Below, one piece after another: positions 9,003 to 16,786 of a DNA stretch of 64,000 bases. The position numbers were made by a program, and so were the translations under genes. A model generated the notes under the pieces. The model was not told where the DNA came from. It did not search any database and saw only the letters and a program-made list of their open reading frames with translations. Position 1 is the first letter of the stretch. Each line of letters starts with the position of its first letter. Origin of the DNA: Streptomyces sp. HD (GTDB lineage Bacteria > Actinomycetota > Actinomycetes > Streptomycetales > Streptomycetaceae); the NCBI RefSeq assembly GCF_028369295.1, contig NZ_JAQMYP010000004.1, forward strand, positions 186,001 to 250,000, given 5' to 3'.

Positions 9003-9134
9003 ATGGCACTGATAGCTGTGCTGCTTCCGTTCCTCATGCTCGGCGTGGTGCTGGCACTGGGCCGCTACGAGGAACTGCTCCTGCCGAAGGAGCCGGACGA
9101 GGACCGGCAGGAAGGAGCGGCCCTGGGGCATTGA
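9003..9134 (+). CDS. Small single-pass membrane protein (43 aa)
   Basis: One N-terminal hydrophobic segment of about 18 residues (MALIAVLLPFLMLGVVLALG) is followed by a short charged tail ending in EDRQEGAALGH. A GGGGAAGGAC ribosome binding site precedes the ATG. Small proteins of this shape are conserved next to stress genes in Streptomyces. The function is unknown. The divergent SigB-like promoters tie it to the katE operon. Confidence 0.65.
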   Translation: MALIAVLLPFLMLGVVLALGRYEELLLPKEPDEDRQEGAALGH

Positions 9135-9141
9135 GTCCTTC

Positions 9142-9245
9142 TGTCGGACGAAAGGAAAGAGTTCAGTCCACGTGGCCCTGACCTGGGCACTGAACTCTTC
9201 TCTGCATGAAAGGAAGTAGCGAACCTCGCGCGGAACAGTTCAGTG
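9142..9245. repeat. Clustered short repeats, possible transposon end
   Basis: GTTCAGT occurs at 9161 and again at 9238, with an inverted copy in a 10-bp dyad (AGAGTTCAGT 9158-9167 and ACTGAACTCT 9189-9198). GAAAGGAA occurs at 9150 and 9208. The stretch opens with TGTCGG at 9142 and lies just beyond the 3' end of a TniQ-like remnant, where Tn5053/Tn7-like elements carry transposase-binding end repeats. The identity as an end is inferred. Confidence 0.35.
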
Positions 9246-10080
9246 CGCAGACCATGATCGCACCGGGTCGCCCACGGCACCAGCGGCTCTCGGGTCATCC
9301 TGGGGTCCAGTGCCCTTCTCGTCCAGCCATTCCAGCCCCCACAGCGTCAGCGCCCTGGCGGCAGATTCTGGAACGCGATCGTGGAACTTCCGTCGGGCTT
9401 CGGTCACCGAGGCCACGCTCAGTCCTTCCCAGCCTCCGGCGTAGACAGGGGAGTCACGGGCTGGGCTGCCTGTGAGGGCTTCCCAGATCCACGCTGCGGC
9501 GTGGCGTTGCCGCTGGCGAGTAACGCCCATCCGTACTGGACGGAAGATCGAGAACAGGCTGTCATAAGGGACCTCGAGAAGTTCGGATAGCGCTCTCCGG
9601 CGAGCGGAATAATCAATGGCTCCTCGTTTCCGCAGTAGATCGGCCAAAATGCGAACGCCGTTCCAGAAAGCCTGAGGGTCAGGGATTTTCTGGGTAGTTT
9701 TTCCCCAATTTCCCTTGCGGCGCTGTTGGGTCTCGAGCTGGTCTTCGGCTTGGGCCCAAGTCTCTGCTCCGGCCAGGCGAGCGAGTCCGAGGGAGCAGAA
9801 GTGCCTGCCGATGACAGGTGTGGTTCCGGGAAGGTGAAGGGCCATGACGTTGCGGTAGTCATCAGCACCTATCAGATTGGGAATATGCCGGAACTCCAGG
9901 GCGACGGATGATCCAGTGGTAACGGCGCCAGCGATTCGGTAATGGTGGGGAACGATCGCCGTCATCATGCGATGCAGTCCCGCCGGGTGCTGGATGCCGC
10001 GCAGCGGGTTGCGGCCACTGTGCCTGGTTTGCCGTTCTGCGGCCAACCTGCGCGCCCAAGGAGCCACGACGACCTCACGC
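9240..10080 (-). pseudogene. TniQ-like transposition protein, C-terminal remnant
   Basis: The readable part starts near 9968 and holds about 240 residues with segments such as FRHIPNLIGADDY, GRHFCSLGLARLAG and DPQAFWNGVRILADLL. These resemble the C-terminal half of actinobacterial TniQ-family proteins, the target-selection partner of TniA/TniB transposases. The N-terminal zinc-binding half expected of TniQ is absent. The sequence upstream of 9968 reads as low-complexity noise up to a hydrolase fragment on the other strand. No tniA or tniB is in the window, so the gene is not functional in place. The family call rests on memory of the pattern only. Confidence 0.45.
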
Positions 10081-10112
10081 CGCCGGGCCCCGGTGCCGCT
10101 CTCGCGGCCGCG

Positions 10113-10244
10113 GCTCCACCCGGCAAGCTGCTCGCCTACCGCGGCGGCCATTGGGACCCCTACGTCGGGGAGGGCTTCGACCAGGTGGTTCCCGACCAGA
10201 TCGCCTTCCTCAAGCGGACTCTCGGGGCTCCAGCCGCTCGGTGA
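10113..10244 (+). pseudogene. Alpha/beta hydrolase C-terminal fragment
   Basis: The last 43 codons read PPGKLLAYRGGHWDPYVGEG and on to a stop, with GGHWDPY matching the catalytic-histidine segment near the end of dienelactone-hydrolase-like alpha/beta hydrolases. No upstream nucleophile elbow exists. The gene has been cut off at its 5' side, probably by the adjacent transposon remnant. Confidence 0.45.
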
Positions 10245-10329
10245 CGGTGCGGCGCACCCTCACCGGCGCGTAGGCGGGGACCGCTCCCTCGCCGGCGCCG
10301 GTGTCGTACGCACGTCGGTGCGATCTGCC

Positions 10330-11256
10330 TGATCAAGTCGCCCTCGCGTCAGCACCGCGCACTGTCGGGACTGCCGCAGCGGCTGGCCGCACTGGCTGAT
10401 CCGCGGCACCGGCGCGGGAAGCGTCACCCGTTCGTGAGCGTGCTGCTGATCGCGTGCTCGGCCGTACTGGTCGGGCCCCTCGTTCGCCGTGGTCGGCCAG
10501 TGGGCCAAGAACGCTCCGCAGGAGGCTCTCGCCCGGCTCGGTGCCCGCACCACCAGCGTGTTCGCCGTCCGCGTTGCGCCGAGCCCGGCGACCGTCCGCC
10601 GGATCATCAACACCACCTGTCCCGGCGGCCTGGCCGACCTGCTCGGCGCCGCCCCGGCCGGGTCCGACACCCCGGCCGTGGACGGCAAGAGCACCCGCGG
10701 CTCGTGCAGCGGCGACAGCCCGGCCGCACATCTGCCGGCCGCTGTGACCTGTGCCATGACGGCCGTCACCCAGCTGCGAGTGCCGGACAAGACCAACGAA
10801 ATCACCTGCTTCGCGGCCCCGTTAGAGCCCTACAACCTGACCGGCGTGAGGTGACCGCCGACGCCCTGCACACCCAGCGCGCACACGCCCACTTCCTCGT
10901 CGAGCAGAAGGACGCGCACTATGCCTTCCCCGTCAAGAAGAACCAGCCGATCCCTTATGCGCAGCTCAAGACACTGCCCTGGAACAAGGCGACGGCGAAG
11001 TTCTACGACCGGTCCCACGGCAACGGACGGTTGGAGACCCGGACGGTACAGGTCCTGACGTCACCGCCCTCGGCATCGACTTCCCGCACGCCGCGCAGAT
11101 CGTCCGCCACCGGACCTGCGTGAAGAGGGGCAGACGCACCTGCGAGACGGTCTACGTGCTGACCGCCCTCACCAGCCACCAGGCATCCCCCGAGCGTCTC
11201 GCGAAGATCGTGCGCTCGCAGTGGACCATCGAGAACCGGCTCCACTTCGTTAGCCC
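10330..11256 (+). pseudogene. ISAs1 family transposase, frameshifted and truncated
   Basis: ISAs1 signatures appear in order in three reading frames: LADPRHRRGKRHPFVSVLL, then ARTTSVFAVRVAPSPATVRR, VDGKSTRGS, VPDKTNEITCF, TADALHTQRAHAHFLVE, KKNQPIPYAQL, ETVYVLTALTSHQASPERL and SQWTIENRLHFV. Frame changes occur near 10485, 10848 and 11057. The protein ends abruptly after the IENRLHFV motif, so the C-terminal third is lost. DDE residues are partly present, but no functional transposase can be made. The unassigned stretch 11257-11400 shows no recognisable coding. Confidence 0.85.
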
Positions 11257-11408
11257 TCCACCCGAACGCAGGCTGCCGACTCTCGCTCCTCCAGCATTCC
11301 CAGCACCGATGCCACCGCGCCCCCCCTCGACCATGCAGCGGACACAAGACGTCGCCATGCCTCCCTCAACCCAAGCGAAACTATGCCTGACCTGCAGGAA
11401 TCAAGGGA

Positions 11409-11640
11409 TCACGTTCGGTTGGGATACGGCTTCTGAGGATCGTGGGCGCGGTCGACGATCCAGACGCCTCGTCCCCGGTCGGCCAGGAAGGCCACGAGCG
11501 CGAGCAGGAGCGCGCCTCCTGTCACGGCTTGTGCGCCGACTGTCCCGAGGGGGCCGCCGGCGCACAGGACGGTCATGGTGACCGCCGCCCATTCCGCGGG
11601 AGCGAGCCGTCGACGTAGTGGGGTTGAACCGGAATCGCTA
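11409..11640 (-). pseudogene. Tail of a membrane transporter-like gene
   Basis: Downstream of the TetR gene on the same strand, about 70 codons read RRLAPAEWAAVTMTVLCAGG and a hydrophobic run (GGALLLALVAFLA) to a stop at 11409. This resembles the last helices of EamA/DMT-type transporters. No start codon or upstream part fits, so it looks like a relic of the gene once regulated by the TetR. It was perhaps truncated by the IS. Confidence 0.35.
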
Positions 11641-12216
11641 CGGCGCCCACGCCCGCAGTGCCGCATCCACCACCGCCTCCACCGCGTCGTGACCGAGCCG
11701 GGCGCCCACAAGAAAACGCTGGTAGACGAGTGGGCCGACAGCCGTCATGGCGAACGTCTCGGCCGTGACGTCATCGCGCAGCCGCCCCCGGTCGACGGCC
11801 GCAGTGATGGCGGGCCGCAGGGCGTCCACGACCTGGGTCAGCAGGGTCTGTCGGAGGTGCTGCATCCCGGCGTCGTACTGTGCCCCGCCCAGTACGGCGG
11901 CGAGAACGGCCCCGGCCTGGGCGTCGTCGAGCCGCTCGCCGAGCTGGCGCAGGTAATGGACCAGCTCGGCGCGCGGCTCAGCGCCTGACGCCGCCCGAAC
12001 GTCCTCGGGCGCCGGTGACAGGGGCGGCATACCAGCCTGCAGCGCCGCCAGACGGAGACCGAGCACGTCGGGCCAGTGGCGGTACACCGTGGCCCGGCCG
12101 ACCCCGGCTCGGGTGGCAACCGCCTGGTGCGTGACGGCCTCCAGGCCGCCCTCGGTGAGCAGCGTGGTGGCCGCGGCCACCATGGCCTCGCGGCTGCGCA
12201 CCTGGCGTGGATCCAC
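11638..12216 (-). CDS. TetR family transcriptional regulator
   Basis: This protein of about 192 residues has an N-terminal TetR helix-turn-helix (AVTHQAVATRAGVGRATVYRHW, quoted by its first and last parts as AVTHQAVATRAG and GRATVYRHW) and a variable ligand-binding C-terminus. The GTG at 12216 is preferred because AGGAGG lies five bases before it; ATGs at 12231 and 12264 are in frame. It is last in the DUF4331-TPR-TetR set. A TGTGAG-N9-CTCACA operator 29 bases upstream and two like sites before DUF4331 suggest it represses itself and the operon. The ligand is unknown. Confidence 0.85.
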   Translation of the reverse strand: MDPRQVRSREAMVAAATTLLTEGGLEAVTHQAVATRAGVGRATVYRHWPDVLGLRLAALQAGMPPLSPAPEDVRAASGAEPRAELVHYLRQLGERLDDAQAGAVLAAVLGGAQYDAGMQHLRQTLLTQVVDALRPAITAAVDRGRLRDDVTAETFAMTAVGPLVYQRFLVGARLGHDAVEAVVDAALRAWAP

Positions 12217-12244
12217 TCGTTCCTCCTGCATGCGCCGCCCTTCG

Positions 12245-12265
12245 TGTGAGACAAGTTGCCTCACA
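12245..12265. promoter_or_regulatory. TetR operator, copy 1 (TGTGAG-N9-CTCACA)
   Basis: A perfect 6-bp dyad with a 9-bp spacer lies between the TPR and TetR genes and overlaps the TPR stop codon. The same 21-bp pattern recurs at 14564-14584 and 14592-14612. Confidence 0.7.
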
Positions 12266-13349
12266 TGCTAGTCGCAAGGCTTCTTGATCCGGAGGCATCG
12301 GTCAGCCTGCCGCTAGCCTCGCGGGCGCGCCGGACCAGCGCGTACGAGCGGCTTGTCTGCCGCATGACCATGGTCTGCAGGGCGAGTTGGAGCCCTCGGT
12401 CGACATCACCTCCGACCATGAGCCAGAAGTCGGCGGCGTGGTCGGCATACGCCTCCGGGTGGCGTGTCACCAGTTCCTCGTAGCGTCTCGCTGCCCGGTC
12501 CCGCCACGGTTGGGCCTCCTGGTGGCGGCCTGCCGCTCGCAGGGTAAGCGCGAGGTGGGCGATGTACTCGGGGTCGTCGCTCGTCTCCGCCAGCGGGCGC
12601 AGGCGGGTCACAGCGGTCTCGGGGTCACCCAGGAGCAGGTCGACCTCGGCGAGATGACCGGTCGCCGGGGCATAGCCCGGCACGCGGCGCCGGGCCGCGT
12701 CGAACCAGGACCGAGCCGTGGGTAGGTCACCTTCGCGCAGCCACATCACCCCGCGGCGGAAGTCCAGTTGGGCGAGCGGGAAGGGCGAGACACCCCGGTA
12801 GGCGGCGCGCGCCTCGTCGAACACGTGCTCCGCCTCGGCGGTCTCGCCGCGTTCCGCCTGGAGCACGGCGAGAGCCGACAGCATCGTGAAGTCGGACTGG
12901 TGGAGGGCTGCGCTCCGCAGCAAGGAGTGGGCTTCGGCGTAGCAGCCGACCGCTTGCAGGATCGCCGCCCGTTCCGCGTCCAGAGTGGCCTGCGCCGCGC
13001 CAGCCCGGCGTGCCGCGTCGAGGTCGGCCATGCCCTCGGCGAACCGGTGCAGGGTCGCCCGGGTCCGGGCTCGGGCCAGCAGGGCGGCACGGTCGTCAGG
13101 TGCGTTCCACACCATGTGTTCGGAGAGCTGTGCGGCTTGCTCGTAGTCGGCGACGCGGCCCAGGAGGTGTCCGCGGAGTGTAAGGAGGTCGACCAGGGCC
13201 GCTTGTTGTGCGACGGCGAGTGGCGCGGTCGAGGCCGCCCGGCGTACGGGTGCGGCCAGGCCGTCGATCTGGGCCGACAGGTTCACCAGGGCCAGGGTGC
13301 CGTTGGTCGTGACAAGTTCCTGGTCGGTCGGCTCGCGCCGGTTCTTCAT
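12261..13349 (-). CDS. Tetratricopeptide repeat protein
   Basis: This 362-residue alpha-helical protein is built of TPR-like helix pairs. Repeated small/aromatic patterns appear at about residues 75-110, 150-190, 200-235 and 245-290 (for example YEQAAQLSEHMVWNAPDD, AEAEHVFDEARAAY and GDPETAVTRLRPLAE). It has no signal peptide or membrane segment. TPR proteins act as scaffolds. Its ATG overlaps the DUF4331 stop (ATGA), so the two are translationally coupled and probably work together. The target is unknown. Confidence 0.85.
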   Translation of the reverse strand: MKNRREPTDQELVTTNGTLALVNLSAQIDGLAAPVRRAASTAPLAVAQQAALVDLLTLRGHLLGRVADYEQAAQLSEHMVWNAPDDRAALLARARTRATLHRFAEGMADLDAARRAGAAQATLDAERAAILQAVGCYAEAHSLLRSAALHQSDFTMLSALAVLQAERGETAEAEHVFDEARAAYRGVSPFPLAQLDFRRGVMWLREGDLPTARSWFDAARRRVPGYAPATGHLAEVDLLLGDPETAVTRLRPLAETSDDPEYIAHLALTLRAAGRHQEAQPWRDRAARRYEELVTRHPEAYADHAADFWLMVGGDVDRGLQLALQTMVMRQTSRSYALVRRAREASGRLTDASGSRSLATSM

Positions 13350-14521
13350 GCTGCTTCCTCCTCCGGCTCCGGCGGGGCGAGCAGCGCGGTCATCACCGTC
13401 ATGAGGTCAGGCGGGTTCGGGTTGGGGGCCACGAGGTATGGGAAGTCGTGCGTGGCCGGCCGGGTGGCCTGGTCGACGCCGTCGCTGATGCGCGGGCCGT
13501 CGACGCCGCCCACCAGGAGTGTGTAGAGGGTGTCCACGATGTCGTCGTTGGGCGCACGGCCTCCGCAGGTCGCGTGGGGGCGTCCGGCGAGCAGCGCGGT
13601 CTCGATCTCGAAGCAGCTGTCCTCGGCGAACGGCTTGGAGATGTCGACGACAAGGAAGTCGGCCAGGAGAAGTTCCGTCATCGGGTGAGTGCCTTGGCCG
13701 TCCGGCGGCCAGACGAGCTCGCCGTCGAGGCGGTCGAAGAAGGCCAGGTTGGCGTCGAACCGCGCCCGGTAGGCCCCGGCGTAGTCCGGTCGCACAGCGA
13801 AGGCATCCTCCTCGTTGTAGAGGTCTCGGATCTCCAGGTCGCTGTTGACGGGGTCGAAACTCTTGCTTGCCAGGACGACATTCTTGATCTCGGGGCGGCC
13901 CATGCGTTCCAGCCGGACCGGGCGGCCGCCGGAGGTCACGGTCTCGCCGACGACGCCGAGCAGGGGGCCACAGTCCAGGCCGAACACCACTTCGGGGTCG
14001 ACCTCGACGACGATGCTCAGCACGTTCATCCCTTCGAGGACGTTGTTCGCGCCGGGCCGGAAGGCCAGCTTCTGTGTGGCGTCGGCGGCCAGAACGCCTG
14101 CGAGGTCGATGAAGAACGGGTCGAGTCGTGGTCCGGCGAAGATCCTCAGTCCTTCGGCCTCGGCGGGTGTGTCGCCGCCGACCTGGAAGAGGACCTGCTC
14201 ACCGCTGGGCGTCGTGCAGGTGCCGATCTGGACCGGTTCGTCGCTGCCGGGGATCTGACCGGGCGTGGCGAAGGTGAAGTCGAGGCCGTACTCGGTGTCG
14301 CCGACAGTGAACGCGGCCCGCTCGGCCGCCGGGGCGACCGGCCGGACCCGGAAGCGGTAGGTGATCGCGTCGGAGAACAGCGCGGTGGGAGCGGCGGCCG
14401 GGAAGACGTCGAGGACGAGTACCAGGCAGCCGGGGTGGTCCGGGCTGGGGAAGGCGAAGACGTCGGCGACGTCGGACGCGGGGTCGAAGAGGATGCGCGG
14501 TCCGGAGAAGTGATCCGCCAT
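13346..14521 (-). CDS. DUF4331 family protein
   Basis: This 391-residue protein matches the DUF4331 pattern. It starts MADHFSGPRILFDPASDVAD, passes through VFAFPSPDHPGCLVLVLDVF and ends with an acidic EPEEEAA tail. No signal peptide is visible, unlike some relatives. AAGGAGTTCCCG directly before the ATG at 14521 fixes the start; an ATG 35 codons upstream has no such site and would read through the operators. The biochemical role is unknown. Two TGTGAG-N9-type operators lie 42-91 bases upstream, and it is divergent from the DyP-peroxidase operon. Confidence 0.88.
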   Translation of the reverse strand: MADHFSGPRILFDPASDVADVFAFPSPDHPGCLVLVLDVFPAAAPTALFSDAITYRFRVRPVAPAAERAAFTVGDTEYGLDFTFATPGQIPGSDEPVQIGTCTTPSGEQVLFQVGGDTPAEAEGLRIFAGPRLDPFFIDLAGVLAADATQKLAFRPGANNVLEGMNVLSIVVEVDPEVVFGLDCGPLLGVVGETVTSGGRPVRLERMGRPEIKNVVLASKSFDPVNSDLEIRDLYNEEDAFAVRPDYAGAYRARFDANLAFFDRLDGELVWPPDGQGTHPMTELLLADFLVVDISKPFAEDSCFEIETALLAGRPHATCGGRAPNDDIVDTLYTLLVGGVDGPRISDGVDQATRPATHDFPYLVAPNPNPPDLMTVMTALLAPPEPEEEAA

Positions 14522-14562
14522 CGGGAACTCCTTCGAGTGATGGGTGGGTCGAGGTGCGCCAT

Positions 14563-14585
14563 CTGTGAGACACGATGACTCACAG
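14563..14585. promoter_or_regulatory. TetR operator, copy 2
   Basis: CTGTGAG-N9-CTCACAG is a perfect 7-bp dyad with a 9-bp spacer upstream of DUF4331. Its core has the same arms and spacer as the site before the TetR gene. Confidence 0.7.
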
Positions 14586-14591
14586 AGATGT

Positions 14592-14612
14592 TGTGAGTCA
14601 ATCTGTCTCATA
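14592..14612. promoter_or_regulatory. TetR operator, copy 3
   Basis: TGTGAG-N9-CTCATA, one mismatch in the arms, lies 28 bases from copy 2 centre to centre. Tandem copies suggest cooperative binding. Confidence 0.6.
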
Positions 14613-14648
14613 GTGGCGTACGCCATGTGACTACCTGCGAGTAGCGCG

Positions 14649-14687
14649 TTGACAAGCCGGAGTAGCGAACTGATGATGTAATCAGTT
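14649..14687 (+). promoter_or_regulatory. Promoter/operator of the DyP operon
   Basis: TTGACA at 14649-14654 is followed by a perfect dyad AACTGAT-GATGTA-ATCAGTT at 14668-14687, where the -10 region would be. It is a plausible repressor site of a different sequence from the TGTGAG operators. The rightward gene starts at 14797. Confidence 0.45.
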
Positions 14688-14796
14688 ATGCGGAGGTGGT
14701 CAGAAAGCAGGTTTCATCCCGCTTGCACGTCACCCTGCGATGGCCTATTTGTGGCGGTAAGTGAAGTATTGCCGCCCACGCCCAAAGAGAGGCGCC

Positions 14797-15405
14797 ATGA
14801 GCGAGACAGACCTGCACGCCAAGTTCCAGCAGTTCCCCGATGCGGTGCGCGAGAAGGTCGAGACCGCCCTGTTGGACGCGAAGATCGCTCTCAAGGTCAA
14901 GGCCGCCGAGATCCTCGTCGACAAGGAGGAGATGGCCGAACACGCGGTCACCACCGCCGGCCGGATCGGTGCCAAGAGCGGTGAGGTGTCCGAGCTGACG
15001 ACGATCCTGCCGCTGAAGCCGAACGGCGCGGCGCACCTGCGGAAGTTCTTCCGGCTGGTTGGAGGGAACCTGGCGGGCGCCGGTCAGGTCGGCACCCTGC
15101 ACAACATGCGGTTCGTGTTCCTTGAGAACGACACGAAGCTGCTGTTCGCGACCGCCTTCGACGGCGAGTGGGACCCCTACATCGACGACTTCGCCACCAA
15201 GATCCCCGAGATGATGGACTACCTGTTCAGCAACGTCGAGGGCTGGCCCGGCATCACCTCGCCGGACGTGAAGGACTTCATCGCCAAGTACCAGATCCCG
15301 GCGGAGGCGTGGTTCGTCGCCCACCCGGGCCTCACCGTCGCGGAGGGCCACCGGCTCAAGCGACAGGAAGCCGCCGTCCAGCGTTTCCTGTCGGACCTCA
15401 ACTGA
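14797..15405 (+). CDS. Uncharacterised protein of the DyP-peroxidase operon
   Basis: This 202-residue soluble protein is not recognised at family level. An N-terminal charged helical part (residues 1-65) is followed by a region with strand-helix patterns, such as LLPLKPNGAAHLRKFFRL, TLHNMRFVFL and LLFATAFDGEWDPYIDDF. The second half is reminiscent of dimeric alpha+beta barrel proteins, the fold also used by DyP peroxidases, but I see no heme histidine to assign. It is first in a tight rightward operon (13-base gap to the DyP gene), so a partner or accessory role in heme peroxidase chemistry is inferred. Confidence 0.7.
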   Translation: MSETDLHAKFQQFPDAVREKVETALLDAKIALKVKAAEILVDKEEMAEHAVTTAGRIGAKSGEVSELTTILPLKPNGAAHLRKFFRLVGGNLAGAGQVGTLHNMRFVFLENDTKLLFATAFDGEWDPYIDDFATKIPEMMDYLFSNVEGWPGITSPDVKDFIAKYQIPAEAWFVAHPGLTVAEGHRLKRQEAAVQRFLSDLN

Positions 15406-15418
15406 AGGCAGGCGCACC

Positions 15419-16759
15419 ATGCCTTCCCCGCTGTTCCGGCGGCTGCGCCGCCCGCCCACCCTGGACCTCGACGACATCCAGGCGACCCTGCTGCGGGCCC
15501 GGCCCGAGCCCTACTTCGGCACCCACGCGATTCTGGAGATCACCGAACCGGCCGCGGGCAAGGAACTGCTGCGCCGACTGGCGCCGAGGGTGACCTCGGC
15601 GGCGCGCTGGGACGAACCGCAGCCGTCCTGGCTGGCCCTCGCCCTCAGCTACCAGGGTCTGGTCGCACTGGGGCTGCCGGAGACCTCACTGGCCTCCTTC
15701 CCGGCCAACTTCCGCGCCGGGATGGCGGCTCGCGCCGAGCGGCTGCGGGACACCGGCGTGAACGCGCCGGGCCGCTGGGAGTTCCCCTTCGGCACCCCGC
15801 GCGTGCATGCCGCCGTCACGGTGTATGCCGCAAGCGAGGACGACTGGCGGGCCGAAGTCGCCGCGTACGAAAAGGAACTGGGCGAGGTCCCTGGCGTAAA
15901 ACTGCTGTCGCACCAGGACTTCGCGGCCGACGGGTTCAACGTCTTCGGCTACCGGGACGGCTTCAGCCAGCCGGTGGTCGAGGGCAGTGGCGCCGAACCC
16001 CTGCCCGGCGACGGACGCCCCATCAAGGCCGGTGAGTTCGTCCTCGGCTACCCGAGCGAGACCGGTGTGCCGCTGCCCGTACCGGCTCCGGACGTCCTGG
16101 GCCGCAACGGAACCTACGTCGTCTTCCGCAAGTACCACTCCCACGTCGCGGCCTTCAACAAGTGGCTGCACGACAACGCCAACACCGAGGCCGAACGCGA
16201 GCTGCTGGCCGCCAAGTTGGTCGGCCGCTGGCGCAGCGGCGCACCTCTCGCCCTGACCCCGGAACGCGACACCCCCGCCATCGGCGAAGACCCGAACCGG
16301 ATCAACGACTTCGACTACTCCGCCGACCCGCGTGGGCTGCGCACCCCGCTCGGCTCCCACATCCGCCGGATGAACCCACGCGACACCAAGCTGACGGTCC
16401 TCTCCGACGTCAATATCCGCCGGATCATCCGGCGCGGCACCTCCTACGGCACCCCGCTGCCCCCGGATCGCCTCAAGGACGACGGCACACCGCGCGGCCT
16501 GGACTTCATCGCCCTCGGCGCCCGAGCCATCGACAACGTCGAGTTCCTGCAGAGCGAATGGGTCGGTTCCGGCAACTTCATGGGCCTGGGCAAGGAGAAG
16601 GACCCGATGATCTCGCTCCAGGACAAGGGCGCCTACTTCACCGTGCCCGGCACCCCGCCGCGCAGGGTGCAGAACATCCAGTCCTTCAACACCCTCCTCG
16701 GCGGCGAGTACTTCTTCATGCCCAGCCTGTCCGCCATCCGCTGGCTCGGCAGCAACTGA
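15419..16759 (+). CDS. DyP-type heme peroxidase
   Basis: This 446-residue peroxidase has the diagnostic DyP motif with catalytic aspartate (FGYRDGFSQP, the GxxDG signature, near residue 180). Conserved C-terminal elements include GSNFM-like GSGNFMGLGKEKDPM and GGEYFFMPSL. DyP enzymes oxidise dyes, phenols and lignin-like substrates with hydrogen peroxide. There is no Tat or Sec signal, so it is probably cytoplasmic or encapsulated, but no encapsulin gene is adjacent. It lies between an unknown small protein and a catalase-like gene. Confidence 0.85.
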   Translation: MPSPLFRRLRRPPTLDLDDIQATLLRARPEPYFGTHAILEITEPAAGKELLRRLAPRVTSAARWDEPQPSWLALALSYQGLVALGLPETSLASFPANFRAGMAARAERLRDTGVNAPGRWEFPFGTPRVHAAVTVYAASEDDWRAEVAAYEKELGEVPGVKLLSHQDFAADGFNVFGYRDGFSQPVVEGSGAEPLPGDGRPIKAGEFVLGYPSETGVPLPVPAPDVLGRNGTYVVFRKYHSHVAAFNKWLHDNANTEAERELLAAKLVGRWRSGAPLALTPERDTPAIGEDPNRINDFDYSADPRGLRTPLGSHIRRMNPRDTKLTVLSDVNIRRIIRRGTSYGTPLPPDRLKDDGTPRGLDFIALGARAIDNVEFLQSEWVGSGNFMGLGKEKDPMISLQDKGAYFTVPGTPPRRVQNIQSFNTLLGGEYFFMPSLSAIRWLGSN

Positions 16760-16786
16760 CCCCCACCTCGCGCGGAGACACTCCCC

